This document shows, in pieces, positions 5,911-6,518 of a stretch of 6,518 bases of DNA. Both the position numbers and the translations under genes were made by a program. Source of the DNA: Thermoflexales bacterium (lineage in GTDB: Bacteria; Chloroflexota; Anaerolineae; B4-G1); the NCBI GenBank assembly GCA_007118795.1, contig SKQX01000275.1:1-6518 (forward strand). The letters run 5' to 3'. The notes under the pieces are model-generated. The model was not told where the DNA came from and searched no databases. It was given only the letters and a program-made list of their open reading frames with translations. The first letter of the stretch is position 1. Each line of letters begins with the position of its first letter.

Positions 5911-6518
5911 GTGATCAGCGTCACTGAGGCAAGGCGGCTATACGATGGTGCTGACGCCGTCCACGATTTCGACCACGTGCTGCGCGTGCTCCAACTGGCC
6001 CAACACATCGGGACCATCGAAGGGGCGGACGCGCGCATCGTGCGGGCGGCGGCCCTGCTCCACGACATCGGCCGCAGCGAAGCGCAGGCCGCCGGCATCG
6101 ATCACGCTCAGGCGGCTGCGGAGCGAGCCAAGGCGTTACTGGCCCGTCACCCGGCCCCGATAGTGGAAGCTGTGTGCCACGCCGTGGCAGCTCACCGGTT
6201 CCGAACTCAGCCGGAACCGGCCACCCTGGAAGCCCAGGTGCTCTTCGACGCTGATAAGCTGGATGCCATCGGCGCCGTGGGTGTAGCTCGCGCCTTCGCC
6301 TATGGCGGCGCCCACGGGCAGCGCCTTTGGGCTCCTGCAGAGTCCGTCGATCTCGATCGCTGGCTGGCCGCGGGCGATGACGCTAATGCCCACACCCCCG
6401 TCCACGAGTTTGTCGTCAAACTGTCCCGCATCAGAGATCATCTCTACACACCCACCGGCCGCCAGATGGCCGCGGCCCGCCACGATTACATGGCGGGCTT
6501 CTTCGATCGTCTGGCCCG
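5911..6518 (+). CDS. HD-domain metal-dependent hydrolase (YedJ-like), C-terminus cut off
   Basis: The first 202 residues of an HD-superfamily protein are present, and the gene runs past the right edge. HD proteins are divalent-metal phosphohydrolases, often acting on nucleotides. The signature ligands are in place: HDFDHVLRV (His18, Asp21, His22), LLHDIGR with His51-Asp52, a following His65, His90 and His95 in CHAVAAH, and the distal Asp in FDADKLDAIGA (112-122), the arrangement seen in YedJ-like proteins with a likely two-metal site. The specific substrate is unknown. Translation starts at GTG 5911, preceded by GAGGAG (5900-5905) that overlaps the ligase stop, with five bases of spacing. This tight spacing implies an operon with the ligase gene; the functional link between them is not evident from sequence. 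Confidence 0.88.
   Translation, partial: MISVTEARRLYDGADAVHDFDHVLRVLQLAQHIGTIEGADARIVRAAALLHDIGRSEAQAAGIDHAQAAAERAKALLARHPAPIVEAVCHAVAAHRFRTQPEPATLEAQVLFDADKLDAIGAVGVARAFAYGGAHGQRLWAPAESVDLDRWLAAGDDANAHTPVHEFVVKLSRIRDHLYTPTGRQMAAARHDYMAGFFDRLA

Overview
The window looks like a piece of a GC-rich bacterial chromosome. GC-rich third codon positions, sigma70-type promoters, strong AGGAG-like ribosome binding sites and the style of the intergenic repeats (degenerate variants of the GAGATTC...GGAATGACA element, and CCCCTCTCCCC/GGGGAGAGGGG hairpins) suggest Chloroflexota, perhaps Anaerolineae-like. That placement is an inference from general familiarity, not from a marker gene.

Layout: a leftward block (positions 3613 to 1) holds, in transcription order, a DegV-family fatty-acid-binding protein, a classical short-chain dehydrogenase/reductase (SDR) whose start overlaps the DegV stop (TAATG), an uncharacterised protein of about 514 residues, and the N-terminal 79 residues of a class I SAM-dependent methyltransferase that leaves the window. 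A good promoter (TTGCTC-17-TACAAT) sits just ahead of degV. A gap of 126 bases between the SDR and the 514-residue gene carries a weak terminator-like hairpin and a possible second promoter, so the block may be two transcripts. The last two genes overlap, and codon composition suggests that they are, or recently were, one continuous frame broken by a one-base shift.

From 3614 to 4794 there is a gene-free stretch of about 1.2 kb. It holds an extended -10 promoter pointing right (TGCTATAAT at 3891-3899), at least four copies of a degenerate structured repeat (two near-tandem copies start with a 25-base identical stretch 138 bases apart), and a pair of strong GC-rich hairpins. I find no convincing gene in it.

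The rightward block (4795 to the end) holds a YbdK-type carboxylate-amine ligase (GCS2 family) and, nine bases after its stop, an HD-domain metal-dependent hydrolase that runs off the right edge. Apart from the repeat array and the frame break, the gene content is ordinary. I did not see a clear new defence, mobile or biosynthetic system.
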